Shown: positions 8,419 to 17,900, numbered from the stretch's first letter. The stretch is DNA of 64,000 nucleotides from Ahniella affigens (GCF_003015185.1 NZ_CP027860.1:5859001-5923000); one strand, 5' to 3'. The notes: a model not told the origin generated them from the letters alone. Translations and numbers: made by a program.

Positions 8419-8943
8419 TTAGTTGGCCGTGGCGTCCTCGGTGCTGACTTCCTTCTTCTCGATGTGCTTGATGATGATCTTCTTGTGCTCACCATTCGCA
8501 CCGGCTTCCGCCATCGCCGCATCGATCTCGGCCTGAATCGCCGGGTCGTCCACAAGAACCTCGGCATCAATGTCCACATCACCTTCATGGACACCGTCGT
8601 GCTTGATGATCACCACGTTGCGACGTTCGCCGTCTGCCCCCAGTTCGGATGGGTCAGCGTACGGCACTTCGTGGGTCTTGTTCGGAAGGGCGACCTTCAG
8701 GCCGGCGTCGGTTCGGGTCACGGTCACTGGGGTTCCGGCTTCGCTGTACAACGAGATCGACTGGCCCGGCGACAACTGACCTTCGAAGCTGATGGTCTCG
8801 ACGGTGTCGCCATCCTTGAACTTCAGCTTGGTCTTGTTGGTGACGGTGTCGGCGGCGGCCGCTGCGCCCATGCCAAGCACGACAAACAAACCGGCCGTAG
8901 CCAGCAGACGGCGACGCAGCAGCGTCATTGGAATTACATTCAT
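8419..8943 (-). CDS. exported hypothetical protein
   Basis: The 174-residue product starts MNVIPMTLLRRRLLATAG and continues into a hydrophobic core with an AAAAAD cleavage site near residue 31, a good Sec signal peptide. The mature region is acidic and lysine-rich, with a predicted beta-rich middle (SLYSEAGTPVTVTRTDAGLKVAL) and a C-terminus holding two similar IIKH motifs (VVIIKHDGV and KIIIKHIEK). I recognise no family or catalytic motif. It is probably periplasmic. A GGAG-like sequence just upstream of the start supports the chosen ATG. It is monocistronic as far as the window shows. Confidence 0.65.
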   Translation of the reverse strand: MNVIPMTLLRRRLLATAGLFVVLGMGAAAAADTVTNKTKLKFKDGDTVETISFEGQLSPGQSISLYSEAGTPVTVTRTDAGLKVALPNKTHEVPYADPSELGADGERRNVVIIKHDGVHEGDVDIDAEVLVDDPAIQAEIDAAMAEAGANGEHKKIIIKHIEKKEVSTEDATAN

Positions 8944-9042
8944 GGCGGTCTCCCTTTGGTAGATGCTGCCCTCATTGGCATGCAGAAAAGAGGATGCAGC
9001 GAGCCGAAATTGGGTCGCAGTGACTACCAGAAATTCTTGCCG

Positions 9043-10305
9043 TCACTTCGCCGCAGCGGCCGTCTCGTCTTCGGGATCCGGTTGGACTTGTATCTGCTTG
9101 GAATCCGGGACGGCGTGGCGCGCCAGGTAGTAACAGGCAAACGCGAGGCCGAAAAAGCCAATCGAACACCACGCCAGGCGGCCTGTACTGACGCTGGCCC
9201 AGGCGGCGATGGCACCAGACACGACAGCGAGCAGCACACTCCAAAGAAAGCCCTGGACCGACGCCGCAGAACCGCGATGCGAGCCATGTCGATCGAGCAT
9301 GGACAGATTCAACGCTGGTTGTGCCATGGACGAGCCCAGGCCATACAGCGCAATCGGCAGGACCGCCCAGGGGGCGGTGGGTACTGGTTGCAGCCAGGCG
9401 TAGGCCAGGTTGCAGAGCATTGCCACGGCCATGATGCGATATCCGTAAATCACCGATGCCCGCGGCGAGATACGGCCTGCCATACGCGCCGAGCTGGCGG
9501 CGCCGAGCGTCATGCCGGTGATCAACGGAATAAAGAACCAAGGGTAACCGTGCGTGCCAAGATGCATGTGCTGCTCAATGAACACGGGTGCCGACGAAAT
9601 ATAGACAAACATCGCCGCAAAATTGAGCCCGGACGCCATGACGAGCCACACGAAATCGCGGTCGGTACTGATCCGCCAGTAGGTTTGGACGAGCGAGCGC
9701 GGGCTGAGCTGAATGCGCCGCTCAGGCGGATGGGACTCAGGTAGGACCAGCGAACAGAGCAGCCAGAGCCCGAGCCCATATAGCACGAGCATGAAGAACA
9801 CCGCATGCCAGCCGGCCAGATCAAATACCGCCGCACCGATCGCTGGTGCCACGGCGGGCGCGACCCCGAAGAACATGGAGGTCATGGCGAGAATCCGTTG
9901 CGCCTCGGCGCCGTGATACAAGTCGCGGATGATCGCGCGCCCGACGATCAATCCGGCGCCGGTGGTGCAGCCCTGCAGGAATCGGAATAACCACAGTGAT
10001 TCGATGGTTGTCGCCAGCGCGCAGCCCAGCGACGCGATGGCATAGGCAACCACTCCGAACAAGATGATCCGCCGCCGTCCAAAGCGATCGGACATCGGGC
10101 CATGGACCAGCGCCATGAGGGCGTAGCCCACCAGATAAAGACTGATGGTTTGCTGCATCTCGACCGGATTGGCGTTCAGGTCGAGTGCGACCGCGTTGAA
10201 TGCGGGAAAGAACGCGTCGATCGTGAACGGCCCAAACATCGCAAGCAGCGACAACAACGCCGCTAGCGCAACCGGGTGTTGGATGTGTCGGGACGAGGAG
10301 GCGGC
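9043..10305 (-). CDS. MFS drug-resistance transporter, Bcr/CflA family
   Basis: This is a 12-helix proton-driven efflux transporter of the inner membrane. It starts MAASSSRHIQHPVALAALLSL at 10305; a longer start at 10389 would add an atypical leader. The first helix pair contains FGPFTIDAFFPAF, the Bcr/CflA signature (M.TD.YLPA.P), and the cytoplasmic loop motif A is GPMSDRFGRRRIILFG. The RFLQGCTTGAGLIVGRAIIRDLY segment in helices 4-5 is the DHA1 motif B/C region. Bcr/CflA proteins export bicyclomycin, sulfonamides or cysteine, but the substrate here cannot be read from sequence. The C-terminus ends in a glutamate/alanine tail. The length of 420 residues is normal. Confidence 0.9.
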   Translation of the reverse strand, partial: AASSSRHIQHPVALAALLSLLAMFGPFTIDAFFPAFNAVALDLNANPVEMQQTISLYLVGYALMALVHGPMSDRFGRRRIILFGVVAYAIASLGCALATTIESLWLFRFLQGCTTGAGLIVGRAIIRDLYHGAEAQRILAMTSMFFGVAPAVAPAIGAAVFDLAGWHAVFFMLVLYGLGLWLLCSLVLPESHPPERRIQLSPRSLVQTYWRISTDRDFVWLVMASGLNFAAMFVYISSAPVFIEQHMHLGTHGYPWFFIPLITGMTLGAASSARMAGRISPRASVIYGYRIMAVAMLCNLAYAWLQPVPTAPWAVLPIALYGLGSSMAQPALNLSMLDRHGSHRGSAASVQGFLWSVLLAVVSGAIAAWASVSTGRLAWCSIGFFGLAFACYYLARHAVPDSKQIQVQPDPEDETAAAAK

Positions 10306-10428
10306 CATGCCGGGTTCTGCAGCCAAGGCTCCCGAGCATAGCGGCAGCACCGCGGGCAAAGCCCGGGCCTTCGACTCAGGCTTTATCAATCCTTGTCACA
10401 TCGATCGGTCATGCGCCGAGCACAACGA

Positions 10429-10454
10429 AACAGCGCGTCCGAAGACGCGCTGTT
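10429..10454. repeat. 11-bp perfect inverted repeat hairpin
   Basis: AACAGCGCGTC (10429-10439) and GACGCGCTGTT (10444-10454) pair perfectly around CGAA. It lies just past the stop of the YggN-like gene on the minus strand. No T-tract follows in either direction, so it could be a rho-dependent transcript end or a stabilising hairpin. Confidence 0.5.
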
Positions 10455-10483
10455 GGCTAAGCCCGTTTCCTCGGCAGGATCAA

Positions 10484-11245
10484 TCAGCGGAGCAGATCAA
10501 TCGCCGTGCCTTGGTCCGTACGCAACGCCATCGCGTTGTCGAGGTCGCCGAGTGACTTTGCGCGTTCGCACAGGGCATCAGCCTTTTTCTCCAGGGCCTT
10601 GGCGCGGGATTCGACTTTCTCTTCGATGGTTTTTTCCAGTGCGTCGGCACGGGCTTCGAGTTCCTTGGCCTTGGCTTCATCGCCCGACAGCGCGATGCTG
10701 ATCGCCTCGCCGACGATTTCGCCGACCACGACGCCGACCAGGTCGCCCACCACGGTTTCGACATTGTCCTCAATCAAGCGTTCAAACTCCTGCTCGTTGA
10801 AACTGCCGTTTTCCGCGAAGGTGGCAATGCTCTTTCTGACTTCTGCGCGCGAGCGGTCCAGGCGTTCGTTCAATTCGCGCCGTTCCTTGGCGTCATCCTG
10901 GAACATCTTTGCAACTTCGGTGACCGCCACGTAGGCGATATCAACGCCTTCCAGGCCGATCTCGGCGGCGTCACGGGCCAATGCGCCCACATTCTGGGAA
11001 AAATCAGCCACGCGGGCGCGCTGTTCGGCGCTCAGGCTGAGTTCCTTGCCGTCCACAAACACGCGGCTGCCCTCAATCCGGACCTTTTGCGGGCCCTGGT
11101 TGTCATGACTGGTGAATTCGAGGTCGCCATGATCAAGGCGCAGGGCATAATCACTGTCAAAATCCAGCTCGCAGTGACCGGCCGAAGCCGTCCCCGCCGC
11201 CAACGACAAACTGATTGCCAGCGCCATCCATCCTTTCCGTAGCAT
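10484..11245 (-). CDS. YggN-like DUF2884 periplasmic protein
   Basis: A signal peptide spans residues 1-22 (ends TASAGHCE). The mature N-terminal part resembles E. coli YggN: a first cysteine, then VRIEGSRVFVDGKELSLSAEQRARVADF, comparable to GNVMYNGKQYSLNAAQREQAKDY in YggN. The rest is highly charged and helical, with a long coiled-coil-like segment (residues about 195-240, repeated EARADALEK/EKVESRAKALEKKADAL). A glycine/valine-rich hydrophobic stretch around VGDLVGVVVGEIVGEAISIAL might insert in a membrane or pack helices. A conserved cysteine (DALCERA) near the end could pair with the N-terminal cysteine. Function is unknown. Length is 253 residues. Confidence 0.75.
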   Translation of the reverse strand: MLRKGWMALAISLSLAAGTASAGHCELDFDSDYALRLDHGDLEFTSHDNQGPQKVRIEGSRVFVDGKELSLSAEQRARVADFSQNVGALARDAAEIGLEGVDIAYVAVTEVAKMFQDDAKERRELNERLDRSRAEVRKSIATFAENGSFNEQEFERLIEDNVETVVGDLVGVVVGEIVGEAISIALSGDEAKAKELEARADALEKTIEEKVESRAKALEKKADALCERAKSLGDLDNAMALRTDQGTAIDLLR

Positions 11246-11475
11246 GATTCGTCTCCATAAGCCCCACGATCGGGGTTCGGCAATTTGATGACAGGCTGGT
11301 CGGTTTGGTTTAGTGCCAAAAGTGGAACTAGGTCTTTGGTCATGGTTTTCGGGCCGATGGCGCGCAAGCCGCCCGCCAGGGAGGCGCTTCGCCCCGCCCG
11401 GGAACGCCCACTTTTCAGACTTGCCTTATCGGCGCTGCTTCAATAGATTGGCGGTCTGTTTTGACGAGGTGATAC

Positions 11476-12048
11476 ATGGGTCTGTCGATCAATATCGAAC
11501 TTTCTGACAACGACCTGGACCATTTTCAGGAAGTCCTGAAGCGGGCCCAGGAAGCTGCCGGTTCCAAGTCTTCGCGCGAAATCACCGAAGCCGCCACGCG
11601 GCTGCTCGGCGACGCGCATAGCTCGCATGCCCCGGAATTCATCTCCGAGCGCCTGGCGAAGCTGGAAAGCCTGATTTCCATGGTGCATGACGAAGGCTGG
11701 GGCCTGCCGGAAGACGAAAAGGCGCGGGTGCTGACCGCCCTGACGTATTTTGCCGATCCGAAGGACGTGATCCCCGATCACGTGCCCGTGGTCGGCTATC
11801 TGGACGACGCCATCATGATCGAACTCTGCGTTCGCGAGCTCAAGCATGAGCTGGAGTCCTACCTCGATTTCGTCAGCTTCCGCACGAACGAAGCCGCTGA
11901 GCGCGGTCTTGATCCCGTCACGCTGGGTCGGGCCGAGTGGCTGGAAGATCGCCGTCAGGAGCTGCAGGACCGTATGCGCCGTCGCCGCGACCGTGATCGC
12001 TACTCCGGCAGTGGCGGTGGCGGTGGCAGCTTCTTCAAGTTCCGTTGA
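11476..12048 (+). CDS. YkvA/DUF1232 domain protein
   Basis: This 190-residue protein has an N-terminal helical region and a central DUF1232 motif, YFADPKDVIPDHVPVVGYLDDAI. That is the hallmark of YkvA-like proteins (P.D.IPD.IP..GY.DD). Many members have membrane-associated helices; here the region is amphipathic rather than strongly hydrophobic. The C-terminus is very basic (DRMRRRRDRDR) and ends in a glycine-rich tail before FFKFR. The start ATG follows a GAGGTG ribosome-binding site about 5 bases upstream. It is the first of three co-directional genes. The role is unknown. Confidence 0.8.
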   Translation: MGLSINIELSDNDLDHFQEVLKRAQEAAGSKSSREITEAATRLLGDAHSSHAPEFISERLAKLESLISMVHDEGWGLPEDEKARVLTALTYFADPKDVIPDHVPVVGYLDDAIMIELCVRELKHELESYLDFVSFRTNEAAERGLDPVTLGRAEWLEDRRQELQDRMRRRRDRDRYSGSGGGGGSFFKFR

Positions 12049-12100
12049 GCAAGGTCTCGGCGCCCACGTGCGTCGCGCCCTGATGCAACGCTCGAACGCC

Positions 12101-13129
12101 ATGATCCAGTTCCAAAGGATCATGGCGTTTTGCTGTGCGCTACTCCTGGCCGTTTCCGGGTTCGGCGCAAAGGCGCAACAAGTCGCAACCGATGCGGCCG
12201 CTCGCCGGGCGCTGGGCGATCTCGCGGTGACCGCGTATGCCAGTGATGGCGGCGGCAAGTTGGCACTGGGTGACTACGCCACCATCGCGGCGTTGGACCG
12301 GGTGCTGAAAGGCGAGTCCGACGCCGCTCTGGTCGCCCGCGGCGTGCACACGCTGCGAGCCACTGAGTTGGAACTCACGTTCACGCCGCTGGTCTGGGAT
12401 GGTCTGGTGCTGATTACGCACCTGAAGAATCCGGTCCGGAACATCGGGCTTCGCCAACTGCGCGATGTCTATGCCGGCAAGATCAAGAATTGGAAGGAAT
12501 TGGGCGGCACCGATGCGCCGATCAACCTGTATTCGGTCGCAGGGCCGCTCGATGGCGTGGAATACGAACTCCGGCGCGCGCTGTATGGCTATGGCCATGT
12601 CCCGATCGCGGCCGGCCGTTGGTATCTCAACACGGGTTCACTCGAAGCTGCCGTGGCGCTCGATGCGAACGCCATTGCGGTGTCCAGTCTGTCCAACGCG
12701 TTTGCGAACAAGCAGATCAAAATGCTGAACCTGGAGGGAGTCGTGCCCAGCCGGGTGGCCGTCCGCCGGGGCGAGTATCTGCTGGCGATGCCGATTTACC
12801 TGGTGTCGCGTACCGTGCCCGAGAACCCGCATGCCGCCCGATTGCAACGGCTCATCAGTGCCGAATCTCTGACCCGGTCTTTGCATGCCAGAAAGCTCAC
12901 ACCCATTCGCGACGCGAGCCTGCTGACCAAAGTCTTTGACCACCGCCGGGAACAATTGCTCGCCATCCTCGCCGTGCCCCCGGAACAGCCGCTCAGCCCT
13001 GATTTGCTAGCCCCGCAGGAAATTGAACCGCGTCCAGGCACCGAGACCGCTGTCAGCGGGAATAACGCGTCGATGGCGCCAGCAGCGCCTGAAACCGAGA
13101 TCGACGCGCCGGCTTCGACCCGGCACTGA
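12101..13129 (+). CDS. PstS-like periplasmic substrate-binding protein
   Basis: The 342-residue product has a signal peptide (MIQFQRIMAFCCALLLAVSG, cleaved near GAKAQ). The body resembles type 2 periplasmic binding proteins of the PstS family: TPLVWDGLVLITHLKNPVRNIGLRQLRDVYAGKIKNWKELGG is the classic PstS motif for 'F..vY.G.I..W..lgG'. The C-terminal 60 residues are a proline/alanine-rich tail. No ABC permease or ATPase is adjacent, so it may be an orphan phosphate or other anion sensor. An alternative ATG at 12122 has AAAGGA just upstream; I prefer 12101 because it supplies the positive charge of the signal peptide. It is followed by a transglutaminase-like gene. Confidence 0.75.
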   Translation: MIQFQRIMAFCCALLLAVSGFGAKAQQVATDAAARRALGDLAVTAYASDGGGKLALGDYATIAALDRVLKGESDAALVARGVHTLRATELELTFTPLVWDGLVLITHLKNPVRNIGLRQLRDVYAGKIKNWKELGGTDAPINLYSVAGPLDGVEYELRRALYGYGHVPIAAGRWYLNTGSLEAAVALDANAIAVSSLSNAFANKQIKMLNLEGVVPSRVAVRRGEYLLAMPIYLVSRTVPENPHAARLQRLISAESLTRSLHARKLTPIRDASLLTKVFDHRREQLLAILAVPPEQPLSPDLLAPQEIEPRPGTETAVSGNNASMAPAAPETEIDAPASTRH

Positions 13130-13209
13130 TCCCTGTCGCGCAAACGAAGTCGCCGAACCCCAACGCCCACGACCAACCGTTATCTGCCGCATTGGCGATG
13201 AGGTGTTGA

Positions 13210-14535
13210 ATGCTGACGACTGCCCGCAACTTAGGACAAATTGGGCTCTGGCTCGGGCTGGCGCTAGCTGTGCCTCCGCTCAAAGCCGAAACCTTTTGCG
13301 TACAGCACGAGGGCAGGATCATAGGCAGTCTGCACACGGCAGAAACGGTGTCCCAGAACGTCCGAACCGCGCGCGAACATTGGCGCCTGTATGTCCGCGG
13401 CGCGCGGATGGAAGGCGATTTGCAGATCAAGACCGAAGTGCGCCGCGGCCCGGACGGTATTCTCTCGGCTTCGCGTTTCTATCAGGCTGGCGATGTGATG
13501 GAACGAAGCGATGCCCAATGGCTGAATTCGAGTTGGCAGATCCGGATGCAGCAGGGCGCCGACGTGGTGCAGACCGTTGGCGAGCGCCCGCTGGAACGGC
13601 TGCCCCAATCCCATCCAATGGCAGGTGACGTGGCCAGCCAGTTTGACGCGTTGAACTTCGAGGTCTTGCCGCTGCGATTCGGCAATGATGGGTGGTCGGA
13701 CGCCGAGCAACTCCGACGATTCCAAACCGACGCCGACGGCTTGATGCCCGAGGCTGTGTCGCTACTTGGCTTTCACCTGACCCTGGCCCGTTGTACCGAG
13801 GCAATAACCGAGCGTCGCCGGCAAACATTGGACCTCGATGCGGCGTCGGGCCTCGAATTGCCAACGGTCCTCACCGAGAGCCAGCGCGCCGGCAAACTGG
13901 GTTTTGAGTTCCAGGATGTGCCGACGGCGCTTGTGCTCCCCGAACTCACGACGCAGACCGCCCGTCGGAACGGCGAACGGCTTGCGGTGGTCGTCTGCGC
14001 AACATGTCAGCTCCACGCCGAAATGGCGCCAGCGCCGGGGCCGAGCGCCACCGCTCCAAATACTTTTGTCGATTCCAATCACCCGGCAATCATCGCCCAG
14101 GCCGCTGCGCTGCGTGCCGACACCGATCGGCATACCATGCAGCGCCTCGTTCGGTTTGTCCGACGCCACCTTTGGGATCAGACCGACACGCTCGGTTATG
14201 CGAGCGCGAGTCAGGCCCTGCTGTCCGCGCAAGGCAATTGCAGTGAGCACGCCCTGCTGCTCGCTGCGCTGGCACGGGCCAATGGCATTCCGACACGAAT
14301 CGTCCATGGGCTGGTCTACCACCCATCGCGCCGGCATCATGAAGCGGCGTTGTTACCCCATTTGTGGGTGCAGGCCTGGATTGACGGGCAGTGGCAGCAC
14401 TTCGATGCCGGTCAGAAGGGGTACTCTGCAGGCCATATTGCACTCGCGATCAGCGACGGCGACCCGCGGTCGGTCAATGACCAATTGACCCTGATTCTCG
14501 AAGCCCGAGTCCAGCGCGTCGTCGCGCTGAACTGA
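13210..14535 (+). CDS. exported transglutaminase-like protein
   Basis: A signal peptide covers residues 1-26. The C-terminal third is a transglutaminase/protease-like core with a complete Cys-His-Asp triad: C344 in GNCSEHALLLAALARANGIP, H384 in LPHLWVQAWIDG, and D399 in WQHFDA. The first ~290 residues are an uncharacterised beta-rich region that may recognise substrate. Bacterial proteins of this kind act in the periplasm as cysteine proteases or amide-transfer enzymes on envelope substrates. The gene follows the PstS-like gene by about 80 bases, and both are probably co-transcribed. It ends 8 bases before a convergent gene. Confidence 0.8.
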   Translation: MLTTARNLGQIGLWLGLALAVPPLKAETFCVQHEGRIIGSLHTAETVSQNVRTAREHWRLYVRGARMEGDLQIKTEVRRGPDGILSASRFYQAGDVMERSDAQWLNSSWQIRMQQGADVVQTVGERPLERLPQSHPMAGDVASQFDALNFEVLPLRFGNDGWSDAEQLRRFQTDADGLMPEAVSLLGFHLTLARCTEAITERRRQTLDLDAASGLELPTVLTESQRAGKLGFEFQDVPTALVLPELTTQTARRNGERLAVVVCATCQLHAEMAPAPGPSATAPNTFVDSNHPAIIAQAAALRADTDRHTMQRLVRFVRRHLWDQTDTLGYASASQALLSAQGNCSEHALLLAALARANGIPTRIVHGLVYHPSRRHHEAALLPHLWVQAWIDGQWQHFDAGQKGYSAGHIALAISDGDPRSVNDQLTLILEARVQRVVALN

Positions 14536-14543
14536 GCCGGTGT

Positions 14544-15212
14544 TCAGCGCGGTCGTTTGCGGGCTGCCACGGTGGTCGCTGCCGCCGGTTTCGCTGCGGC
14601 GCGCGTCGTCGCAGCGGGCTTCTTGGACGCAGTCTTCTTCACCGCAGGCTTCTTCGCAGCAGGCTTGCTAGCTGCAACGGATTTTGCCGATGCTTTGCGC
14701 GCCGGAGTCTTGGCCGTTTCCGCTTTGGGTGATTGCTTGCGGGCCGCTTGGCGCTGCCCGGTCTTGGTTGCAGCCATCACGCGCTCGTATCCATCCAAGT
14801 AGGCGGACAACGGCGTGCTCGCAATCGCGTTGTCGACCGCGTCGAGCAGCAAGTCGTCGAGCTTTTTGAAGCGGACGCAGCACTTCCCCATGTCGAGCTT
14901 CTTGCCGGCCTTCACGTACGCGGCACGAAATTCGTTCTCGACCGTGTTGTTCCCATAGGCCATGTTCAGGTAAAGCGAGTACGCGTTCTTTTGCGCGGCG
15001 AGCGCAACGTAGGCCAGCGGCTGCCCGTTGTAGGTATTCGGGTACCGAGCCAGCGGAATGACGTACACCAGCATGCCCCACAGCATCACTTCCTCGTAGC
15101 CGGACGGCAGCCGCTTCAGAATGCGTTCGCGCAGTGCGGCGATGATGGCGCGCCGTTCGGGCGGCAGTTCGGCCAGATAGGCGGCGGGGGTTTTGGCAGT
15201 GCTCGAAACCAT
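14544..15212 (-). CDS. DUF1801 domain protein with histone H1-like tail
   Basis: The N-terminal ~145 residues form a DUF1801 (YdhG/YobT-like) fold, with LPPERRAIIAALRERI, MLWGMLVYVIP and YLNMAYGNN segments. The last ~75 residues are a lysine/alanine/proline-rich tail (for example KKPAVKKTASKKPAATTRAA) resembling eukaryotic H1 tails and bacterial AlgP/HctB-like DNA compaction tails. The start MVSSTAK at 15212 has GGAGGA about 5 bases upstream, better than the start at 15245. The tail probably binds DNA or another polyanion. DUF1801 members include a Bacillus protein linked to frataxin-like iron handling, so function remains open. Confidence 0.8.
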   Translation of the reverse strand: MVSSTAKTPAAYLAELPPERRAIIAALRERILKRLPSGYEEVMLWGMLVYVIPLARYPNTYNGQPLAYVALAAQKNAYSLYLNMAYGNNTVENEFRAAYVKAGKKLDMGKCCVRFKKLDDLLLDAVDNAIASTPLSAYLDGYERVMAATKTGQRQAARKQSPKAETAKTPARKASAKSVAASKPAAKKPAVKKTASKKPAATTRAAAKPAAATTVAARKRPR

Positions 15213-15451
15213 GTCGTTCCTCCAGTTTTGCGTCGCACAACACACTTGTTTACAAACGGTGCTACGGTTCGCCCCGCTCGACCAGCCAGCACCCTGCGAC
15301 GAACCACACGTTCGAATCGCTTGGCCGGACGAGCACCATCAGGGCCCTGTTTCCCGTGCCGCAGCGAATGACGCTGACCCAGGCGCGGCGGGCTCCTTTT
15401 GACTGTAGCAACTCCAAAACACAAATCACCATCGCAAATTGGGAGCGGACT

Positions 15452-17629
15452 ATGTCGAAGTTTCTGAGCAAGGCCGGCTTGGCGCTAATGGCGCTCGGCC
15501 TGAATGGAGCCGCGCTAGCGGCGAAGGACCCAATGGGGCCGAATCGGGCACTCCATGAAGCATTACCGAAGGTCGCTGATCTGCGCACGGTCGACGTGAC
15601 ATTGGATCAGGCCTTGGCCAAACGCCAGGGTGCCGCGCTGGGCGCCGAGATCCGAACGCTGGACGCCAGCTTCATCAAGGTCCACTTCGACTACTTCAAT
15701 CTGCCGAGCGGCCTGAGTCTGGAAGTCGCCAGCGACGACGGCTCCGAGGTGTATCGCTACAGCAACAAATCGCGCGACGGGCATACGGTCGATCCGAGTC
15801 TCGGTCAGGATGGTCGCTTCAGTTTCTCGGCAATGTCCGTCCACGGACCGGCCGCCAATCTCCGCATTGTTGGCAAAGCCAAAGAAGCTTGGACCAGCGC
15901 GCATGGCGTGCGCGTGTCGCGGTATCTCGAAGGCTATCCCGAAGCGTTGATTGCCGGCCTGATGCAAGACGACCTGCTGAGTCTGGGCAACGCCCCTAAG
16001 GCCATTTGTGGCGTGGACGACAAGCGCGGTGTGGCCTGCTATCAGAGTAGTGATGCAACGGCATTTGATCGATCCCGCCCCGTGGCGCGACTCGTGCTCA
16101 GCGGTGGTGGACTCTGCACCACCTGGCGCGTGGGGCCGAACAATCATCTGTTCACGAACAACCACTGCTTTGCGACGCAGTCCGAAGTTGCTGCCGCGGA
16201 GGTTTGGTTCAACTACCAAGCGGCCGCATGCGGCGGCACCAGCAGCGCCACGACCACCAAGGTCACTGGCGCGACCATGTTGAAGACCGATGCAACGCTC
16301 GACTACACGCTCTACACGGTGAACAACTTCGCGAACCTGGCGAGCTTCGGCTACCTGGGGCTTGATAACCGATTGCCCGTCCAGGGTGAGGAGATCTTCA
16401 TTCCGCAACATCCGGGCGGCCGCCTCAAGGAGCTTGGCGTCGTCAGCGATCATCGCAGTGGCGGCCGCTGCATCGTCGACACCGCCGTGCAGAACGGCAC
16501 GGGTACCAATACCGACGCCGGTTACAAGTGCGACACCGAAGGCGGCAGTTCCGGGTCACCGGTAATCGCCCGCTCCAGCAACAAGGTGATCGCGCTGCAT
16601 CACCTTGGTGGCTGCAACAACTCGGGCGCGCACATTTCCAAAATCTGGCCGCAGGTTGCCACGTACTTCAACAACGTGGTGCCCGGTGGCGATATCGGCG
16701 GCGGCACGCCGACGAATCAGGCGCCGACCGCAAACTTCACGTTCAGCAGTTCCGGACTGACCGCGACCTTTACGGACAGCTCGACCGATAGCGATGGCAC
16801 GATCAGTTCGCGTTCGTGGAACTTTGGCGATGGCACCACCTCAACGGCTACCAGCCCAAGCAAAACCTATGCAGCCGCTGGCACCTACAATGTCAGTCTG
16901 ACCGTTACCGACAATGCCGGCGCCACCAATACGAAGACCTCGGCAGTGACCGTGTCAAGCGGCACTGCGTTGATGCTGACCAACGGCGTACCCGTCAACA
17001 ACCTGGCGGTCGCCACGGCCGGCAACTCGATCACTTACGTGATGAACGTCCCCGCGCATGCAACGAATCTGAAGTTCGTCATGAGTGGTGGCACCGGCGA
17101 CGCCGACATGTATGTGCGCCTGAATGCGGCCCCGACGACCACTACCTACGATTGCCGACCGTACCAAACGGGTAACGCCGAAACCTGCAATATCGCGACC
17201 GCGACGCCCGGTACATACTACGTGATGCTGCGCGCGTATTCGGCCTTCTCCGGCGTGACACTCACCGGCAGCTACAGCATCTCGAACTTCCAGACTTACT
17301 CCAACAGCACGGTGCAAAACATCAACGACAACACGACGATCAACTCGCCGATCACGGTGTCAGGTCGTTCCGGCAATGCGCCAAGCGCCGCAACGGTGTC
17401 GGTGAACATCACCCACACGTATCAAGGCGATCTGAAAGTCGATCTGGTGGCACCGGACGGCACGCTCTACAACATCCACAACCGCACCGGCAGCGGTACC
17501 GACAACATCATCAAGTCGATGACACTGAATCTGTCGAGTGAACTCCTCAACGGCACCTGGAATCTGCGCGTGCAGGATGCTGGAGCCGGTGACACTGGCA
17601 AGCTGAACTCCTGGTCGATCTCGTTCTGA
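15452..17629 (+). CDS. secreted trypsin-like serine protease with PKD, PPC and P-domains
   Basis: This 725-residue exported protease has a signal peptide (residues 1-23) and a propeptide of about 190 residues. The trypsin-fold catalytic domain is of the lysyl endopeptidase type. The triad residues are H238 (TNNHC), D284 (TLDYTLY) and S367 (GGSSGSP). A PKD domain follows at about 420-500 (PTANFTFSSS, WNFGDGTTS, VSLTVTDNAG). A bacterial pre-peptidase C-terminal (PPC) domain lies at about 510-605 (GDADMYVR). A C-terminal proprotein-convertase P-domain ends the protein (HTYQGDLKVDLVAPDGT, GTWNLRVQDAGAGDTGKLNSW). It is probably secreted by type II secretion. A strong hairpin follows the stop. The start has GGGAG nearby. 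Confidence 0.9.
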   Translation: MSKFLSKAGLALMALGLNGAALAAKDPMGPNRALHEALPKVADLRTVDVTLDQALAKRQGAALGAEIRTLDASFIKVHFDYFNLPSGLSLEVASDDGSEVYRYSNKSRDGHTVDPSLGQDGRFSFSAMSVHGPAANLRIVGKAKEAWTSAHGVRVSRYLEGYPEALIAGLMQDDLLSLGNAPKAICGVDDKRGVACYQSSDATAFDRSRPVARLVLSGGGLCTTWRVGPNNHLFTNNHCFATQSEVAAAEVWFNYQAAACGGTSSATTTKVTGATMLKTDATLDYTLYTVNNFANLASFGYLGLDNRLPVQGEEIFIPQHPGGRLKELGVVSDHRSGGRCIVDTAVQNGTGTNTDAGYKCDTEGGSSGSPVIARSSNKVIALHHLGGCNNSGAHISKIWPQVATYFNNVVPGGDIGGGTPTNQAPTANFTFSSSGLTATFTDSSTDSDGTISSRSWNFGDGTTSTATSPSKTYAAAGTYNVSLTVTDNAGATNTKTSAVTVSSGTALMLTNGVPVNNLAVATAGNSITYVMNVPAHATNLKFVMSGGTGDADMYVRLNAAPTTTTYDCRPYQTGNAETCNIATATPGTYYVMLRAYSAFSGVTLTGSYSISNFQTYSNSTVQNINDNTTINSPITVSGRSGNAPSAATVSVNITHTYQGDLKVDLVAPDGTLYNIHNRTGSGTDNIIKSMTLNLSSELLNGTWNLRVQDAGAGDTGKLNSWSISF

Positions 17630-17652
17630 TCGTTGCCGGCACAAGATGAGCT

Positions 17653-17688
17653 CAACAAGGCGTCGGACTTCGGTCCGGCGCCTTGTTG
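17653..17688 (+). terminator. strong hairpin after the protease gene
   Basis: A 16-bp stem with one G-T wobble closes on a TTCG tetraloop, 24 bases past the protease stop. The downstream tail is only moderately T-rich (GCTTGTAG), so it is a hairpin of the terminator or mRNA-stabiliser type. Confidence 0.65.
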
Positions 17689-17900
17689 CTTGTAGGGCGA
17701 GTGAATTTCGAGCACTGCGATGTAAGCCTTTGCTTGATGAAATTTCGACGGCTGTGAAATGGCCTTGGCAGATGTGAGGGCGCCTTGGCAGAGGTGATGA
17801 ATCCTTACGCAAGCGCTTCGCGCTGAGTTGAACGGATGCCTTGTTGAATGCGCGGGCCTGAAAGCGGGCACCGACTACCCATCAACAAGAGACGTTCCCA

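Noticed and set aside
8107-9744. 545-residue plus-strand open frame
   Set aside because: It runs opposite to the exported protein at 8419 and the MFS transporter, both of which have clear features. It is an antisense shadow.
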